From: Pseudomonas abietaniphila
GTDB lineage: Bacteria; Pseudomonadota; Gammaproteobacteria; Pseudomonadales; Pseudomonadaceae
NCBI RefSeq assembly: GCF_039697315.1
Contig: NZ_CP155619.1
Span: 1,178,001 to 1,242,000 of the forward strand
Length of the DNA stretch: 64,000 nt
Direction of reading: 5' to 3'
Shown here: positions 48,493-59,315 of the stretch, in pieces
Position numbering within the stretch: position 1 is the first letter of the stretch
How the letters are laid out: every line of letters starts with the position of its first letter
Made by a program: the position numbers and the translations under genes
Notes under the pieces: model-generated
Database searches by the model: none
The model's input: only the letters and a program-made list of their open reading frames with translations
Told to the model about the DNA's origin: nothing

Positions 48493-49950
48493 ATGGACCT
48501 GACGATTCAACACTTTATTGCGCTGGCGCCGCTGCTGATTACCAGCATCACCGTTGTGGTGGTGATGCTGGGCATCGCATGGCGTCGCAATCACTCGCAA
48601 TCGTTCCTGCTGACCGTGGCAGGACTCAACCTGGCCCTGCTGTCGATCTACCCGGCCCTCAAGGTCGCGCCGCTGGTGGTCACTCCCCTGCTGCAGATCG
48701 ACAGCTTTGCCCTTCTGTACATCGGCATCATCCTGGTTTCGACCCTGGCCTGCGTCACCCTGGCCCACGCTTACATGGGTGAAGGCAAAGCGGGTTACCC
48801 GGGCAACCGCGAAGAGCTTTACCTGCTGATCCTGATGGCCGCTGCCGGCGGCATGGTGCTGGTCGCCGCGCAACACCTGGCGAGCCTGTTCATCGGTCTG
48901 GAACTGCTGTCGGTTCCGGTCTACGGCTTGGTGGCTTACGCGTTCTTCAACAAGCGTTCGCTGGAAGCCGGTATCAAGTACATGGTGCTGTCGGCGGCAG
49001 GGTCTGCATTCCTGCTGTTCGGCATGGCGCTGCTGTACGCCGAAGCAGGCAGCCTGGGCTTCAGCGAAATCGGCAAGGCCATCGCGGCCACCGGTATGCC
49101 AAGCCCGATCGCCAGCCTGGGTCTGGGCATGATGTTGATCGGTCTGGGCTTCAAGCTGTCGCTGGTCCCGTTCCACCTGTGGACGCCGGACGTGTATGAA
49201 GGCGCCCCTGCTCCGGTGGCGGCGTTTCTCGCGACCGCCAGTAAGGTTGCGGTGTTCGGTGTGCTGGTGCGTCTGTTCCAGATCTCCCCGGCGGCCACCA
49301 GCGGTGTGCTGACGGACGTGATGTCGGTTATCGCGGTCGCTTCGATCCTGATCGGTAACCTGTTGGCGCTGACTCAGAACAACCTCAAGCGTCTGCTGGG
49401 TTATTCGTCCATCGCTCACTTCGGTTACCTGATGATCGCGATGGTCGCCAGCAAAGGCCTGGCAGTTGAAGCCATCAGCGTGTACCTGGTGACCTACGTC
49501 CTGACCAGCCTGGGTGCTTTCGGTGTGATCACCCTGATGTCGTCGCCGTACAGCGGTCGCGACGCCGATGCGATGTTCGAATACCGTGGTCTGTTCTGGC
49601 GTCGTCCGTACCTGACGGCCGTGCTGACGGTGATGATGCTGTCGCTGGCGGGTATTCCGCTGACGACGGGCTTTATCGGTAAGTTCTACATCATTGCAAC
49701 CGGTGTCGAGGCTCACTTGTGGTGGCTGACCGGTTCGCTGGTGATCGGCAGTGCGATCGGTGTGTTCTATTACCTGCGGGTGATGGTCACTTTGTATCTG
49801 CAGGACTCGAAGATTCAGCGCCACGATGCTCCGTTCAATTGGGCACAGCGTGCCGGTGGTGTGATGTTGTTGGGGATTACGCTGTTGGCGTTCTTCCTGG
49901 GCGTTTACCCGCAGCCGTTGTTGTCTCTGGTGCAGCACGCCGGGCTGTGA
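48493..49950 (+). CDS. nuoN: NADH-quinone oxidoreductase subunit N
   Basis: 485 residues (E. coli 485), third antiporter-like subunit. [19 protein letters not shown] has the conserved glutamate and [24 protein letters not shown] the conserved lysine. The ATG at 48493 gives [15 protein letters not shown]; the longer frame starts inside nuoM. It is the last gene of the operon and is followed by a strong terminator. Confidence 0.98.
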   Translation: MDLTIQHFIALAPLLITSITVVVVMLGIAWRRNHSQSFLLTVAGLNLALLSIYPALKVAPLVVTPLLQIDSFALLYIGIILVSTLACVTLAHAYMGEGKAGYPGNREELYLLILMAAAGGMVLVAAQHLASLFIGLELLSVPVYGLVAYAFFNKRSLEAGIKYMVLSAAGSAFLLFGMALLYAEAGSLGFSEIGKAIAATGMPSPIASLGLGMMLIGLGFKLSLVPFHLWTPDVYEGAPAPVAAFLATASKVAVFGVLVRLFQISPAATSGVLTDVMSVIAVASILIGNLLALTQNNLKRLLGYSSIAHFGYLMIAMVASKGLAVEAISVYLVTYVLTSLGAFGVITLMSSPYSGRDADAMFEYRGLFWRRPYLTAVLTVMMLSLAGIPLTTGFIGKFYIIATGVEAHLWWLTGSLVIGSAIGVFYYLRVMVTLYLQDSKIQRHDAPFNWAQRAGGVMLLGITLLAFFLGVYPQPLLSLVQHAGL

Positions 49951-49969
49951 GGGTTCGGTGAGGTAGAAG

Positions 49970-49996
49970 AAACCCTGCTCTTGAGCAGGGTTTTTT
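49970..49996 (+). terminator. terminator at the end of the nuo operon
   Basis: An 11-base perfect stem (49970-49980 with 49983-49993) around a tiny two-base loop, ending in a run of seven Ts, 20 bases past the nuoN stop. Confidence 0.93.
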
Positions 49997-50082
49997 TATG
50001 GCTGGTTTTGGGGGCCTGGAGTTTTTGGGGGCGCATGGATTGGGTTTACATCCATTACTTCGGGCGGCGCTGGATCACCTTT

Positions 50083-50315
50083 CCGCCCTTACGGCGGGTC
50101 ACTTTTGGCAAAGGCGCCCCAAAAGTAACCAAAAAGTCTTCCTCCTGGCTTGGCCCTCCTGCGTCGGGTCCCTTCACTCCGGCAACGCTCCGTGGGCCCG
50201 CTGCCATCGGCCATCCATGGCCGGGGGCAGCTCTCGCGGCATCCATGCCGCTCGGCCCACTCCGCGCCGCCTGCGTTCAGCCTGCACCCAAGTCGCGTTT
50301 TGTGGTGTCTGGACT
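50083..50315 (+). repeat. dispersed intergenic element, full copy 1
   Basis: About 233 bases nearly identical to 61545-61776. It begins with a hairpin CCGCCCTTACGGCGG, then an interrupted inverted repeat (GGTCACTTTTG with CAAAAGTAACC), then ~150 bases of strongly conserved sequence ending CCCAAGTCGCGTTTTGTGG-TGTCTGGACT. Part copies lie at 53428-53484 and, inverted, at 53754-53800. Confidence 0.85.
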
Positions 50316-50325
50316 TTCGCGGTGA

Positions 50326-50355
50326 AAGATCAAGATCAAGATCAAGATCAAGGTC
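50326..50355. repeat. hexanucleotide microsatellite (AAGATC)
   Basis: Four perfect AAGATC units followed by one variant (AAGGTC). Confidence 0.9.
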
Positions 50356-50440
50356 GGAAGCGCTGACGCGCTTCGCTCTCTCATGACCGATAGAAATCCC
50401 CTGTGGGAGACGTCGGAGGTTACGACGGCAGCGAATGCAA

Positions 50441-50745
50441 TGTGTCATTCACCCTGAATGTCGCTGATCCACCGCATGCGTCGGAATGCCGCCCAGACCA
50501 AGCTCGCTCCCACAGTTCTGGCGTCGATGCGACCATGACGGGGTGAACACAAAACCGGTGGGAGTCAGCTTGCTGACGAACGCGATGTGTCATTCACCCT
50601 GAATGTCCCTGATCCACCGCATGCGTCGGAATGCCGCCCAGACCAAGCTCGCTCCCACAGTTCTGGCGTCGATGCGACCATGACGGGGTGAACACAAAAC
50701 CGGTGGGAGTTAGCTTGCTGACGAACGCGATGTGTCATTCACCCT
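50441..50745. repeat. 145-bp tandem duplication
   Basis: Two near-identical 145-base units (50441-50585 and 50586-50730) and a 15-base start of a third (50731-50745). I see two differences between the full units (one in GTCGCTG versus GTCCCTG, one in GGAGTCAGC versus GGAGTTAGC). Each unit includes REP-derived pieces (AGCTCGCTCCCACAG and GTGGGAGTCAGCTTGCTGAC). Confidence 0.9.
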
Positions 50746-50914
50746 CGATACCTCTCCCCCACCACCGATTGTCTGCAACCTTCTGAATCCGCCTCAGTTT
50801 CCAGCTTCTGCGGTCGATACGGTGTAGGTAGCCGTGGACGTCTGTTCTAAAAAATCCAGCCACGCACTTTTTTGTTTCTGCCTTCCAACACTTATAAAAC
50901 CAGCGGAATATTTC

Positions 50915-52858
50915 ATGAACATCAAACAGAAGCTGACGTGGGCGTTTGCGGCCATCGCGTGTCTCCCGGTTATCGTGGTGGCGGTGCTTGTCGTGCTGAA
51001 CGTGCGGGAGGGGGCCAAGGCCGATTTCGTGGACAGCAGTGGCCGCGAGATTCGTCAGATCGATAACGGGATGAAGCAGTTTTTCGACGGGATCAGCCAA
51101 AACGTCGAGTACATCGCGAAGGACCCGCGGGTTGTCGCTGGCAAGGATTTGAAGAACTACTCAGGGGCCGACGCGGCTCAGATTCCGCTGACTGAAAACA
51201 ACCATGCATTCCTCGATATGTTCGAGGCCTTCGCCAAGAGCCATCCGAGCACTGCTTACCTGTCACTCGGTCTGACGGATGGCGGTTACGCGAGCTGGCC
51301 GGACGACGCCAAGCTCTCCCAGTACGATCCGCGCCAGCGTCCCTGGTATCAGGCAGCGATCGCTTCGCCAGGCGCCACGGTCCGCACAGGCGCCTACTAC
51401 TGGGCCCCGGATGACATTTCGTTGATTGGGACCGTGCGTACCGTCACCGACGCGGCGGGCAAGCTGGTAGGTGTGGTCGGGCTGGACGTTTCGCTCAAAC
51501 AGCTGACCGAGCTGGTCAAGAACATCAAGCTGGGCAACAGCGGCTACCTCATGCTGGTCGAAGCCAACGGCAACGTGCTCGTGGACCCAAGCAACGCACA
51601 GCACAACTTCAAACCGATGGCCGGCCTCGGCGCCAACTACGCCGAGCTGGCGCAACGTGGTGACGGCCCCGCTCAGGTTGAGATCGACGGCAAGGTCTAC
51701 ATGGCCAACGTGATCAGTTCCAAAGGGTTGGGCTGGCGTTTCATTGGTTTGATCGAGCGCGATGAGGTCATGGCGAAAGCCTCGAACCTGACCTGGTTGA
51801 TTGCCGCCATTGCCGCCGCGCTCGCGGTGATCTTCGCCGTGGTCGGCGCTAGCTTCGCCGGTGTGATCGTGCGCCCGATTCGTGGCGTTGCTGACGGTCT
51901 GCAAGAGATTGCCGAAGGCGAAGGCGACCTCACGCGTCAGCTCAAGGTGCAGGGTAAGGACGAAACGGCCACGCTGGCAGGCTGGTTCAACCAGTTCCTG
52001 GGGATGATTTCGCAGTTGGTGCAACGGATCAGCAGTGCGTCCACAGACCTCCAAGCAGCGGCCGCCGACACCCATCAGGTGGCCAGGAACATGGACGAAG
52101 TCGCCGGTCGTCAACGCGAAGCGGTAGAGCTGGTCAGCACCGCATTCAACGAGATGGTCGCCACCGCGAACGAAGTTGCGCGCTCCTGCAGCGAGGCGGC
52201 GTCCAGCGCGGATTCGGGATATCGCGACGTTTCAGACGGCCAGCAGCACATCAGCGAAGCCACGGGCAGCGTGATGAAACTGAGTAAGGAACTGCAGCAA
52301 TCGACGGAAACCATGCAGTTGCTGGAGCAGGACAGCAAGAACATCAACAGCATCCTCGACACCATTCGCTCCATCGCCGAACAGACCAACCTTCTGGCCC
52401 TCAACGCCGCCATCGAAGCAGCGCGTGCCGGTGATCAAGGGCGCGGATTCGCGGTGGTGGCCGATGAAGTGCGAGCACTGGCCCGACGCACGGCGGACTC
52501 AACAGGCGAAATCGACAGCCTGCTGGGCAACCTCGGACGGCGTACTCAAGAAGTGACGCTGCAGATGCAGGGCAGCTTGCAGGTCTCGCAAAACAGCGTC
52601 GAGTGCATCCAGCAGGCTCGCGACAGCTTCGACAAGATCCGCACGTCCGTCGATTCCATCCGCGATCAGAACACCCAGATCGCCACGGCCGCAGAAGAGC
52701 AGCATCAAGTCGCAGAGGAGATCAACCGGCACATCGCGCAGATTCATGCCGATGCTCAGTTGGTAGAAGAATTCGCGCACTCGGCACAGTCCGGCTCAGG
52801 ACGCCTGACGGACATCTCCGGTCAACTCAAAGGCCTGGTGGGACGCTTCAAGTTCTGA
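50915..52858 (+). CDS. methyl-accepting chemotaxis protein with dCache sensor, probable amino-acid receptor
   Basis: 647 residues. TM1 (~7-29), periplasmic double Cache domain (~35-300), TM2 (~312-334), HAMP, then the cytoplasmic signalling hairpin with the tip [21 protein letters not shown]. In the membrane-distal pocket Y137, R142, W144, Y145, A147, Y162 and D191 match, in order and spacing within two residues, the universal dCache amino-acid motif (known from PctA). An amine-binding receptor of the TlpQ type, known from P. aeruginosa at the corresponding locus, is the alternative; the retained arginine favours amino acids. The ATG at 50915 gives a positively charged MNIKQK start; the longer frame adds 27 cysteine-rich residues and is rejected. 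Confidence 0.93.
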   Translation: MNIKQKLTWAFAAIACLPVIVVAVLVVLNVREGAKADFVDSSGREIRQIDNGMKQFFDGISQNVEYIAKDPRVVAGKDLKNYSGADAAQIPLTENNHAFLDMFEAFAKSHPSTAYLSLGLTDGGYASWPDDAKLSQYDPRQRPWYQAAIASPGATVRTGAYYWAPDDISLIGTVRTVTDAAGKLVGVVGLDVSLKQLTELVKNIKLGNSGYLMLVEANGNVLVDPSNAQHNFKPMAGLGANYAELAQRGDGPAQVEIDGKVYMANVISSKGLGWRFIGLIERDEVMAKASNLTWLIAAIAAALAVIFAVVGASFAGVIVRPIRGVADGLQEIAEGEGDLTRQLKVQGKDETATLAGWFNQFLGMISQLVQRISSASTDLQAAAADTHQVARNMDEVAGRQREAVELVSTAFNEMVATANEVARSCSEAASSADSGYRDVSDGQQHISEATGSVMKLSKELQQSTETMQLLEQDSKNINSILDTIRSIAEQTNLLALNAAIEAARAGDQGRGFAVVADEVRALARRTADSTGEIDSLLGNLGRRTQEVTLQMQGSLQVSQNSVECIQQARDSFDKIRTSVDSIRDQNTQIATAAEEQHQVAEEINRHIAQIHADAQLVEEFAHSAQSGSGRLTDISGQLKGLVGRFKF

Positions 52859-52905
52859 CCGCATTCATGCCCATGGCCACGGATGGCCTGCAGTAGCTGT
52901 GGGAA

Positions 52906-52930
52906 AAAGGGCTCACCGACAGAGCCCTTT
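52906..52930 (+). terminator. terminator-like hairpin after the chemoreceptor gene
   Basis: A nine-base perfect stem AAAGGGCTC/GAGCCCTTT (52906-52914 with 52922-52930) around a seven-base loop. It lies between the convergent chemoreceptor gene and the small minus-strand gene and could serve both. Confidence 0.75.
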
Positions 52931-52942
52931 CAAGCCGCGTCA

Positions 52943-53191
52943 TCAGCTTTCCTGCCCTTGGGGCGAAGCGTGTGAAATCGACTTGTGCCACAGCACGTTA
53001 CTCACGCCCGAGCGCTCCGCCGCCTCCACCATCGACGGGTAACTGCCCTGCCACGTGCCCACGATATTCCCCAACTCCGCGCCCGAATGAAGCAGCGCGT
53101 AATAGACCGCATCGTGCCCACACAACTGATCTTCCTGGCATTCCAGAACGCGTTGATTGCCTAAAAAACGATAACAAATCGTGAAGCCCAT
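52943..53191 (-). CDS. small Pseudomonas protein, DUF6555-like
   Basis: 82 residues from an ATG at 53191 with a strong GGAGG ten bases upstream. The pattern HDAVYYALLHSGAELG ... MVEAAERSGVSNVLWHKS recalls the DUF6555 family, small Pseudomonas proteins that end in a GVTxVEW-like motif. Function unknown. There is no signal peptide or membrane helix. The family match is from memory and tentative; the gene itself is well supported by its ribosome binding site. Confidence 0.7.
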   Translation of the reverse strand: MGFTICYRFLGNQRVLECQEDQLCGHDAVYYALLHSGAELGNIVGTWQGSYPSMVEAAERSGVSNVLWHKSISHASPQGQES

Positions 53192-53427
53192 GAAGCACCT
53201 CCACAGACACTCTTCCCGTGTGCAGGCCGATCATAATCCTCGCCCTCAACGACCGCTGTGGCGAGCCGCTCATATTTAGTGACTTTCCGGGCCACTGGGG
53301 TGAGGTCAGAGACATACGGTTTAAATCCACGCGCTGCCTCGTCATGTTGCGGCTGACGTTCTGGTTCAAAAGGGCGACGCAGAGCGTCGAGAGAGGTGTT
53401 ACCACGCGGAGCTTTGGAACCATCAGC

Positions 53428-53484
53428 ACTCCACGCCGCCGGCGTTCAGCCTGCACTCAAGTCGCGTTTTGTGGTGCCGGGACT
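53428..53484 (+). repeat. dispersed intergenic element, partial copy
   Basis: About 57 bases matching the 3' end of the element at 50083-50315 (GCGTTCAGCCTGCACTCAAG then TCGCGTTTTGTGGTG), with several substitutions. Confidence 0.75.
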
Positions 53485-53530
53485 ATCACGCTAGAAAAGC
53501 AAAATCTAAAGCATCGGATCACCCGAATCC

Positions 53531-53666
53531 TGTAGGAGCGTGGCTTGCCCCGCGATCTACCGCGCAGCGGTAGCAAAATCAGGCGACTCGGTTGTACCTG
53601 ATACACCGCAGGCGCAGGGTTTACTGCCGGTTCCCGGCAGATCGCGGGACAAGCCACGCTCCTACA
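53531..53666. repeat. REPIN-like pair (28-bp arms, one mismatch)
   Basis: Inverted REP sequences at 53531-53558 and 53639-53666. The core TAGGAGCGTGGCTTG differs from the families seen after infA and after idh, so a third REP type is present in the window. Confidence 0.85.
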
Positions 53667-53753
53667 ATGAGAAATGGAAATCGGGGGATGGATGCACGGA
53701 GCAAAATGCGATGAGCGTTAGCTCCAGCCCGCGTTGCTCTTGTACGCGACGGA

Positions 53754-53800
53754 CCAGACACCTCCAAACGCGACTTGGGTGCAGGCCGAACGCAGGCGAG
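53754..53800 (-). repeat. dispersed intergenic element, inverted partial copy
   Basis: About 47 bases whose reverse complement matches the 3' part of the dispersed element (GCCTGCACCCAAGTCGCGTTT). Confidence 0.75.
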
Positions 53801-53962
53801 GCCAAACCGGGGGCCCAGACCCTTGGTTACCTTGGGTTATCAAGTAGTCCGCCGAAGGCGGAACAGCTCGGCCGTCAGGCCGAACCCAACATCAGCGCCA
53901 CCCGAGCGCTCGGATTGGCAACCAGAACCGAGCGCAGATAAGCAGATAAGCAGCCGAAAGCA

Positions 53963-55027
53963 TCACCCCGGCAACCGCACCGTCTTCTTCGCACTGGTGA
54001 ACAACCCCCACGTCGACATGAACAACGCCGCAATCATCGGCCCGATCACAAACCCGTTCAGTCCGAACACCGCCATCCCGCCCAGTGTCGAAATCAGAAT
54101 CAGATAATCCGGCATCCGCGTATCCTTACCCACCAGAATCGGCCGCAACACGTTATCCACCAGGCCGATCACAAACACCCCGAACAGCCCCAACACCACA
54201 CCCTGCCAAATCATCCCGCTGAGCAGGAAATACGCCGCCACCGGCGCCCAGACAATCCCCGCCCCCACCGCCGGCAACAGCGACAGAAACGCCATCGCCA
54301 CCGCCCAGAGCAACGCACTGGGAATGTCCAGCACCCAGAAAATCAAACCGCCCAGCGCCCCCTGGGTCAGCGCCACGACAACGTTGCCCTTCACTGTCGC
54401 ACGGACCACTCGGGTGAACTTCAACTGCAGACGGCGCTTCTGCGGCTCAGCCAATGGAATGGCCATACGGATTCGGCGGGTCAGGTCCTGACCATCACGC
54501 AGGAAGAAGAACAGCAGGTACAGCATGATGAAAAAGCTCACCACAAAATCAAACGTGCCCTGGCCGAAACTGAATGCCTGCGTCGCCAAGTATTGGCTGC
54601 CTTGCATCGCGGCCTTGGAGATCTTGTCCTGCAGCCCCTTGAAGTCCCCCATGCCCAACCGGTCCAGCCAATGCTGCAGCGAGGTCGGCAACAACGCCTT
54701 GAACTCTGCCAGGTACTTGGGAATATCCAGTTGGCCGCTTTCGACGTTTTTGTAAAGCGCCGCCCCCTCTTGAACCATCAGCATGCTGATGATGATCACC
54801 GGCAGAATCGCGATCACCAGACACACCATCAAGGTGCACAGGGAGGTCAGGTTGCGTTGCCAACCGAAACGCGCCAGCAGGCGGCGCTGGAGTGGCGCAA
54901 AGATGATCCCCAGAATGACCGCCCAGAACACCGCGCCGTAAAAAGGCAGCAGAATCCAGATGAAGGCGATGGTCACCAACACCAAAAGGAGCATCAGGGT
55001 TTTGTTTTGAAGCGAGGTTTCGTTCAT
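53963..55027 (-). CDS. AI-2E family transporter (YdiK/PerM-like)
   Basis: 354 residues with seven or eight membrane helices and a large loop (~85-150) between the first and second pairs, the layout of the AI-2E/PerM family. Signatures include FILLPFYGAVFWAVILGIIFAPL-like helices at the start, the FFLRDGQDLTRRI segment and DNVLRPILVGKDTRMPDYLILISTLGGM near the end. Members have been linked to autoinducer-2 export or Na+/H+ exchange, so the substrate cannot be given. It is monocistronic. Confidence 0.88.
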   Translation of the reverse strand: MNETSLQNKTLMLLLVLVTIAFIWILLPFYGAVFWAVILGIIFAPLQRRLLARFGWQRNLTSLCTLMVCLVIAILPVIIISMLMVQEGAALYKNVESGQLDIPKYLAEFKALLPTSLQHWLDRLGMGDFKGLQDKISKAAMQGSQYLATQAFSFGQGTFDFVVSFFIMLYLLFFFLRDGQDLTRRIRMAIPLAEPQKRRLQLKFTRVVRATVKGNVVVALTQGALGGLIFWVLDIPSALLWAVAMAFLSLLPAVGAGIVWAPVAAYFLLSGMIWQGVVLGLFGVFVIGLVDNVLRPILVGKDTRMPDYLILISTLGGMAVFGLNGFVIGPMIAALFMSTWGLFTSAKKTVRLPG

Positions 55028-55194
55028 GTTCCTTCCGTGTCATTGAGCCGCGCTGAACGCACGGCCTAATGGTTAGTCCGCCAATCGTCACAGGAGTGCC
55101 GCCTGTAACGCTGATGAGACACGGGTTGGAAGCATGAGGGCGGAGCGTTCGTGGCGAGCCGTTACGACCTGCCACGATGACCGCGATAAAAACG

Positions 55195-56874
55195 TCAGAT
55201 GCGGAACTGGCCGACCAATTGACCGAGGCGCTGATTGAGTTCGGTCAGGTTGCGCGAAGTGGTGGCGCTATGGCGGGTCTCGTCGGCCACGCTTTCCACC
55301 GCCACGGCAATCTGATGCACGCTGCGATTGATCTCTTCAGCGACGGCGGTCTGTTCTTCCGCCGCGCTGGCGATCTGCGCGTTCATCGAGTTGATGGTGC
55401 CGATCAACTGACCAATGGTGTCCAGCGACGCACCGGCTTCGTTGGCCCTCGCCGATGTCCCATCACCGGCCTCACTGGAACGACGCATGGCCGCAACCGC
55501 GCCTTGTGTGCCCTGTTGCAGGCGATCGATCATGCCTTGGATTTCCTGGGTGCTGTGCTGAGTGCGGCTGGCCAGTGCGCGGACTTCATCGGCCACCACG
55601 GCAAACCCACGTCCCGCCTCGCCAGCCCGTGCGGCTTCGATTGCAGCGTTGAGCGCCAGCAGGTTGGTCTGTTCGGCAATGGAGCGAATCACGCCCAGCA
55701 CGCCGACGATCGACGTTACGTCGTTCTGCAGGCTGTCCAGCGAAGTCCCGCTGTGGCGAATGTCGCTCACCAAGGCGTGAATCTGCTGAATACTGCCATC
55801 GACCACGCGCTTGGCAGCCTGACCTTCTTCGTCGGTTTGCTGCGCCGCCACCGATGCGCCTTGGGCGCTTTTGGCGACTTCCTGCGCGGCGGCCGACATC
55901 TGGTTGATGGCCGTCGCGACCTGATCCGTCTCGTGGCGCTGACGCTCCATCGCCTGCTCGGAGCGCTGCGCCTGGTGAGTGACTTCACCGACAAGGCCCG
56001 TGAGCTGCCCGGTCATCTCAGCGATCTGCCGCACGAGGCCGTGAATCTTGTCGACGAAGCGATTGAAGGAGCCGGCCAGTTCGCCGAGTTCGTCCTGAGA
56101 CGTCACCGTCAGGCGCCGGGTCAGGTCGCCCTCCCCGGCGGCGATGTCATCCAGGTTGGCCTTCATCTGACGCAGTGGCCGCAACAGGCCGCCGGCCATC
56201 CAGACGCCGACCACGGTAATGATCACCAGCACCAGAAGCGCGATGCCGATGATGCTGATCAGCATGTTCTGCATACGCTCGGCGACCACTTTCTGCACGT
56301 CGGCAACCTTGGCGTCGATGTTATCCAGATTGACCGAGGAGCCGATGGCGATGTCCCATTTGGGCAGGTATTCGGTGTAGCCGAGCTTTGGCAACTGCTC
56401 AGTGGAGCCCGGCAAGGGCGATGAGTATTCCAGGTAATGCGTGCCCGCTTTGCCTGCCTCTACCAGGCCGATGACGTAGGCGTTGCCGCTGGCATCGAGC
56501 GTATCTTTGAAGCTCTTGCCAATGCCGTCAGGGCTGCTGCCCTTGAACAGGCGTACGGCCTGAGAGTCGTAGCCGAAGAAATAACCGTCTTTGGCGTACT
56601 GGACCTGCGAGAGCATCTTGATGACTTGCGCGCGGGCTTGCATGTCGCCCGGTGCCGACGCGTCATACAAGGGCTTGATGGTGCCCATGGCGACTGCGAC
56701 GTAGCTTTGCAGCGTCGCCTTGGCCTCGGCGAGCAGGTGTTGACGGGTTTCTTCCACTTCACGCTTCGCTTGGTCGCGCAGCATGACCACCGTGCTCACG
56801 CTGACAATCAGCGCAAACAGCAAGACCGGAAGCACCGCAAGAGACAGAACTCTGGCTTTCAGATTCAGGCGCAT
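55195..56874 (-). CDS. methyl-accepting chemotaxis protein with single Cache (sCache_2) sensor
   Basis: 559 residues. TM1 ~8-32, periplasmic sCache_2 domain ~33-200 ([25 protein letters not shown]), TM2 ~206-228, HAMP ~229-281, signalling hairpin tip [21 protein letters not shown] near 390-410. Of the two receptors in this region it has the domain type of P. aeruginosa CtpM (malate) at the corresponding locus, so an organic acid ligand is plausible. It stands alone between the AI-2E transporter and the histidine kinase, both on the same strand. Confidence 0.93.
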   Translation of the reverse strand: MRLNLKARVLSLAVLPVLLFALIVSVSTVVMLRDQAKREVEETRQHLLAEAKATLQSYVAVAMGTIKPLYDASAPGDMQARAQVIKMLSQVQYAKDGYFFGYDSQAVRLFKGSSPDGIGKSFKDTLDASGNAYVIGLVEAGKAGTHYLEYSSPLPGSTEQLPKLGYTEYLPKWDIAIGSSVNLDNIDAKVADVQKVVAERMQNMLISIIGIALLVLVIITVVGVWMAGGLLRPLRQMKANLDDIAAGEGDLTRRLTVTSQDELGELAGSFNRFVDKIHGLVRQIAEMTGQLTGLVGEVTHQAQRSEQAMERQRHETDQVATAINQMSAAAQEVAKSAQGASVAAQQTDEEGQAAKRVVDGSIQQIHALVSDIRHSGTSLDSLQNDVTSIVGVLGVIRSIAEQTNLLALNAAIEAARAGEAGRGFAVVADEVRALASRTQHSTQEIQGMIDRLQQGTQGAVAAMRRSSEAGDGTSARANEAGASLDTIGQLIGTINSMNAQIASAAEEQTAVAEEINRSVHQIAVAVESVADETRHSATTSRNLTELNQRLGQLVGQFRI

Positions 56875-56968
56875 AGATACCGTGACCTTTTATTTTTGTG
56901 TGCGTTACGCCGTTGGGCTCCCTAACGGTTAACGGCCCCGCACAGCAAAAGTTGAGGTCACGCTGAAA

Positions 56969-58303
56969 TCAGTCAGCGATGGAATGCCCCGTTCGCTCAG
57001 GCAGGTCGATGCGTACTTGGAGCCCTCCCAACGGGCTGTCCAGCAACTGAATGCGTCCGCCCCACGACTCGACAATGTCCTTGACGATCCCCAATCCGAG
57101 ACCGTGCCCCGTGACCTGCTCATCCAGACGATTGCCACGGCCCAGTACTTCTTCGCGCTGAACCACTGGAATCCCCGGACCGTCGTCGTCGATCAACAGG
57201 CAATAGCCACCCGACGCCTGAGTGATGCACAGGCAGATGCTGCTGTCGGCCCATTTGCAGGCGTTGTCCATCACGTTACCCAGCAGTTCGAGGATGTCCT
57301 CCCGGTCCCACGGCAGGACCAGCCCGGGCGTGACATGGTTGTTCAGTTCCAGGTGCTCGCCATGAATCATACGCAATGTGGAAAACAGGCCCGGTAGTTC
57401 AATGTCGCAATCGAACCGCATACCGGGCAAGGCATCGCCGGAAAGCCGCGCGCGATTGAGCTCTCGCTCCAGACGTTGCTGGATCTGCTGCAACTGCTCG
57501 CGCAACGTGTCCCGCAGATGTGGGTTCTGTTCCAGCTTTCCGCTTTCGGCGAGGCTCATCAACACGGCCATGGGCGTTTTCAGCGCATGCCCGAGGTTGC
57601 CCAGCGCATTGCGCGAGCGCTTGAGACTGTCCTCGGTGTGCGCCAGCAGGTGGTTGATCTGCGCCACCAGTGGTTCCAGCTCAAGGGGTACGGTTTCGTC
57701 GAGCTGAGAACGCTGGCCTTGTTGCAGTTGGGAAATCTGTTCACGCGCGGTGTCCAGCGGACGCAACGCCCGGCGCACCGTCACCCGCTGCAAAGCGAGT
57801 ATCAGGATCAAAGCCGCCAGCCCAAGCCCCAGGCCAATGCGCTGAACCCGCACGAAGCTGGCCTGAACCGGTGTGTAATCCTGCGCGACGGTGATCGAGA
57901 TTTTCTGGCCGAACTTGCGGTATTCGGTGTGCAGCAACAGCAACGACTGCCGGGTTTTTTCCAGCTCAAGGTCGGCATGCAGGCCTGGCTGTTCCGGTTG
58001 TGGCAGTTCAAGGTCCCACAGGGATCGCGAGCGCCAGTGGCCGCCGTCGAAATCGATGCGAAAGTAATGACCGGAGTACGGCCGTTGATAGCCGGGTGAC
58101 AAGCGGTGTTCATCCAGCTGAAGACCATTGGGCCCGCGAACAATTGCCACCAGCAGTAACTCGCTGTCGTTGCGCAGCCCGGATTCCAGATAGCGCTGCA
58201 GCCCGACCTCGAACAGCCAGAGACTGATCTGTGCCAGCACCAGCCCGACGATCAGCAGCACGCTGATCAGGCCAAGACTCAAGCGTCGCTGGATCGACCT
58301 CAC
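56969..58303 (-). CDS. two-component sensor histidine kinase, BqsS/CarS-like by context
   Basis: 444 residues. TM1 ~10-32, periplasmic sensor ~33-155, TM2 ~157-173, HAMP, then HisKA with phospho-acceptor H239 ([11 protein letters not shown]) and HATPase with N343/N347, DDDGPGIP (371-379) and GHGLGLGI (399-406). It overlaps its regulator gene by four bases. Position and operon make-up match the P. aeruginosa BqsRS (CarSR) system, which responds to Fe(II) and Ca2+. I see no RExxE motif, the reported Fe(II) site, in the periplasmic segment, so the stimulus may differ. Confidence 0.92.
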   Translation of the reverse strand: MRSIQRRLSLGLISVLLIVGLVLAQISLWLFEVGLQRYLESGLRNDSELLLVAIVRGPNGLQLDEHRLSPGYQRPYSGHYFRIDFDGGHWRSRSLWDLELPQPEQPGLHADLELEKTRQSLLLLHTEYRKFGQKISITVAQDYTPVQASFVRVQRIGLGLGLAALILILALQRVTVRRALRPLDTAREQISQLQQGQRSQLDETVPLELEPLVAQINHLLAHTEDSLKRSRNALGNLGHALKTPMAVLMSLAESGKLEQNPHLRDTLREQLQQIQQRLERELNRARLSGDALPGMRFDCDIELPGLFSTLRMIHGEHLELNNHVTPGLVLPWDREDILELLGNVMDNACKWADSSICLCITQASGGYCLLIDDDGPGIPVVQREEVLGRGNRLDEQVTGHGLGLGIVKDIVESWGGRIQLLDSPLGGLQVRIDLPERTGHSIAD

Positions 58304-58971
58304 CCGCCGCTCCCGCCAAACCGGTAACCCTGGCCGCGTCGGGTTTCCACGACCGCGCGGCCCAGCTTGCGACGCAGGTGGTTGACGTGAACTTCGATCA
58401 CGTTCGAATCACGTTCGTTTTCACCGTCGTACAGATGTTCGGCCAGATGGCTTTTGGAGAGGATCTGTTCGGGATGCAGCATGAAATAACGCAGTAATCG
58501 AAACTCGGCGGCGGTCAGCTGAATCTCTTCGCCATCGCGACTGACGCACTGGCGCCCTTCGTCCAGATGCAACCCGGCGGCTTCCAGCGTCGGTTGATTG
58601 GCCAGGCCACGGGCGCGGCGCAACAACGCCTGAATGCGCAATTGCAGCTCTTCAGGGTGAAAAGGTTTGGTGAGGTAGTCATCGGCACCGGCCTTGAGGC
58701 CCTCGATCCGCTCGGCCCACGAACCGCGCGCGGTCAGGATGAGCACCGGGGTCGACAATCCGTCGGTACGCCATTTCTGCAGGACCTCAAGGCCAGGAAC
58801 GCCGGGCAGTCCCAGGTCGAGCACGATCAGGTCGTAAGGCTCGCTCGCGCCTTGGTGAAGGGCGTCCCGACCATCGGCCAGCCAGTCGACGGCATACCCC
58901 TGACGGTTCAGCCCGCTGATCAATTCATCCGCCAGGGGAACGCTGTCTTCAACCAGTAGCAAACGCATCAA
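58300..58971 (-). CDS. OmpR-family response regulator, BqsR/CarR-like by context
   Basis: 223 residues. Receiver domain with D8, phospho-acceptor D51 ([10 protein letters not shown]), T79 and K101 (LTKPFHP); winged-helix output domain ~130-220 ([29 protein letters not shown]). The [13 protein letters not shown] stretch is typical of the QseB/PmrA/BqsR group. It overlaps the PepSY gene upstream and the kinase gene downstream by four bases each. A tandem half-site that fits this group of regulators lies upstream of the operon at 59679-59695. Confidence 0.95.
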   Translation of the reverse strand: MMRLLLVEDSVPLADELISGLNRQGYAVDWLADGRDALHQGASEPYDLIVLDLGLPGVPGLEVLQKWRTDGLSTPVLILTARGSWAERIEGLKAGADDYLTKPFHPEELQLRIQALLRRARGLANQPTLEAAGLHLDEGRQCVSRDGEEIQLTAAEFRLLRYFMLHPEQILSKSHLAEHLYDGENERDSNVIEVHVNHLRRKLGRAVVETRRGQGYRFGGSGG

Positions 58972-59315
58972 TCGTCTTCCTTGTCTTGCAACAGACGGCA
59001 GTCCCGGGCGTCGAACTTCAACTCGCGAACCACGTGGTCGGCGGTCAGCAGTTCGATTTCGTAGACCAGCACGTCATGTTTCTCTTCGAGCTCCGCTTCC
59101 AGGAGCTTTGAGCCGGGGTATCGCCCCAGTGCCTGTTCGATGAATTGCTCAAGCGGCAGGATCACGCCCTGCTGACGCAACTTGAGCACTTCATCCTGAT
59201 CCAGGTCGCGGGCCGTACTGACCGTACAGGCCATGACGGCGCCGACCGTGAGTAAACAGTAAACGAAACACTGACCCGGACGTTTACCGGCAAAGCGACG
59301 TTTACACGCGTTCAT
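58968..59315 (-). CDS. exported PepSY-domain protein
   Basis: 115 residues with a signal sequence (basic start, then [19 protein letters not shown]). The VMAC could be a lipobox, but Met at -2 is unusual. The mature part is one PepSY domain: [20 protein letters not shown] ... [23 protein letters not shown]. It overlaps the preceding PepSY gene by one base and the regulator gene by four. Small PepSY proteins adjoin bqsRS in P. aeruginosa too and may bind metal or modulate the sensor. Confidence 0.88.
   Translation of the reverse strand: MNACKRRFAGKRPGQCFVYCLLTVGAVMACTVSTARDLDQDEVLKLRQQGVILPLEQFIEQALGRYPGSKLLEAELEEKHDVLVYEIELLTADHVVRELKFDARDCRLLQDKEDD

Larger units (their letters stand above)
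49997..50914. other. 918-base repeat-filled gap between nuoN and the chemoreceptor gene
   Basis: No credible gene. From left to right it holds the dispersed element copy at 50083-50315, an AAGATC hexamer array at 50326-50355, and the 145-base tandem duplication at 50441-50745. The last ~170 bases should carry the promoter of the chemoreceptor gene. Confidence 0.8.
53192..53962. other. 771-base gap with repeats
   Basis: No credible gene. It holds a partial dispersed-element copy (53428-53484), a REP pair (53531-53666) and an inverted partial copy (53754-53800). Frames here translate repeat sequence only. Confidence 0.75.

Noticed and set aside
49981..50386. Short frames in the nuoN downstream gap (for example 49981-50325)
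   Set aside because: They translate the terminator and the dispersed element and reappear in the second copy in other frames.
50441..50745. CRISPR array
   Set aside because: Only two full 145-base tandem units; no short repeats alternating with unique spacers and no cas genes.
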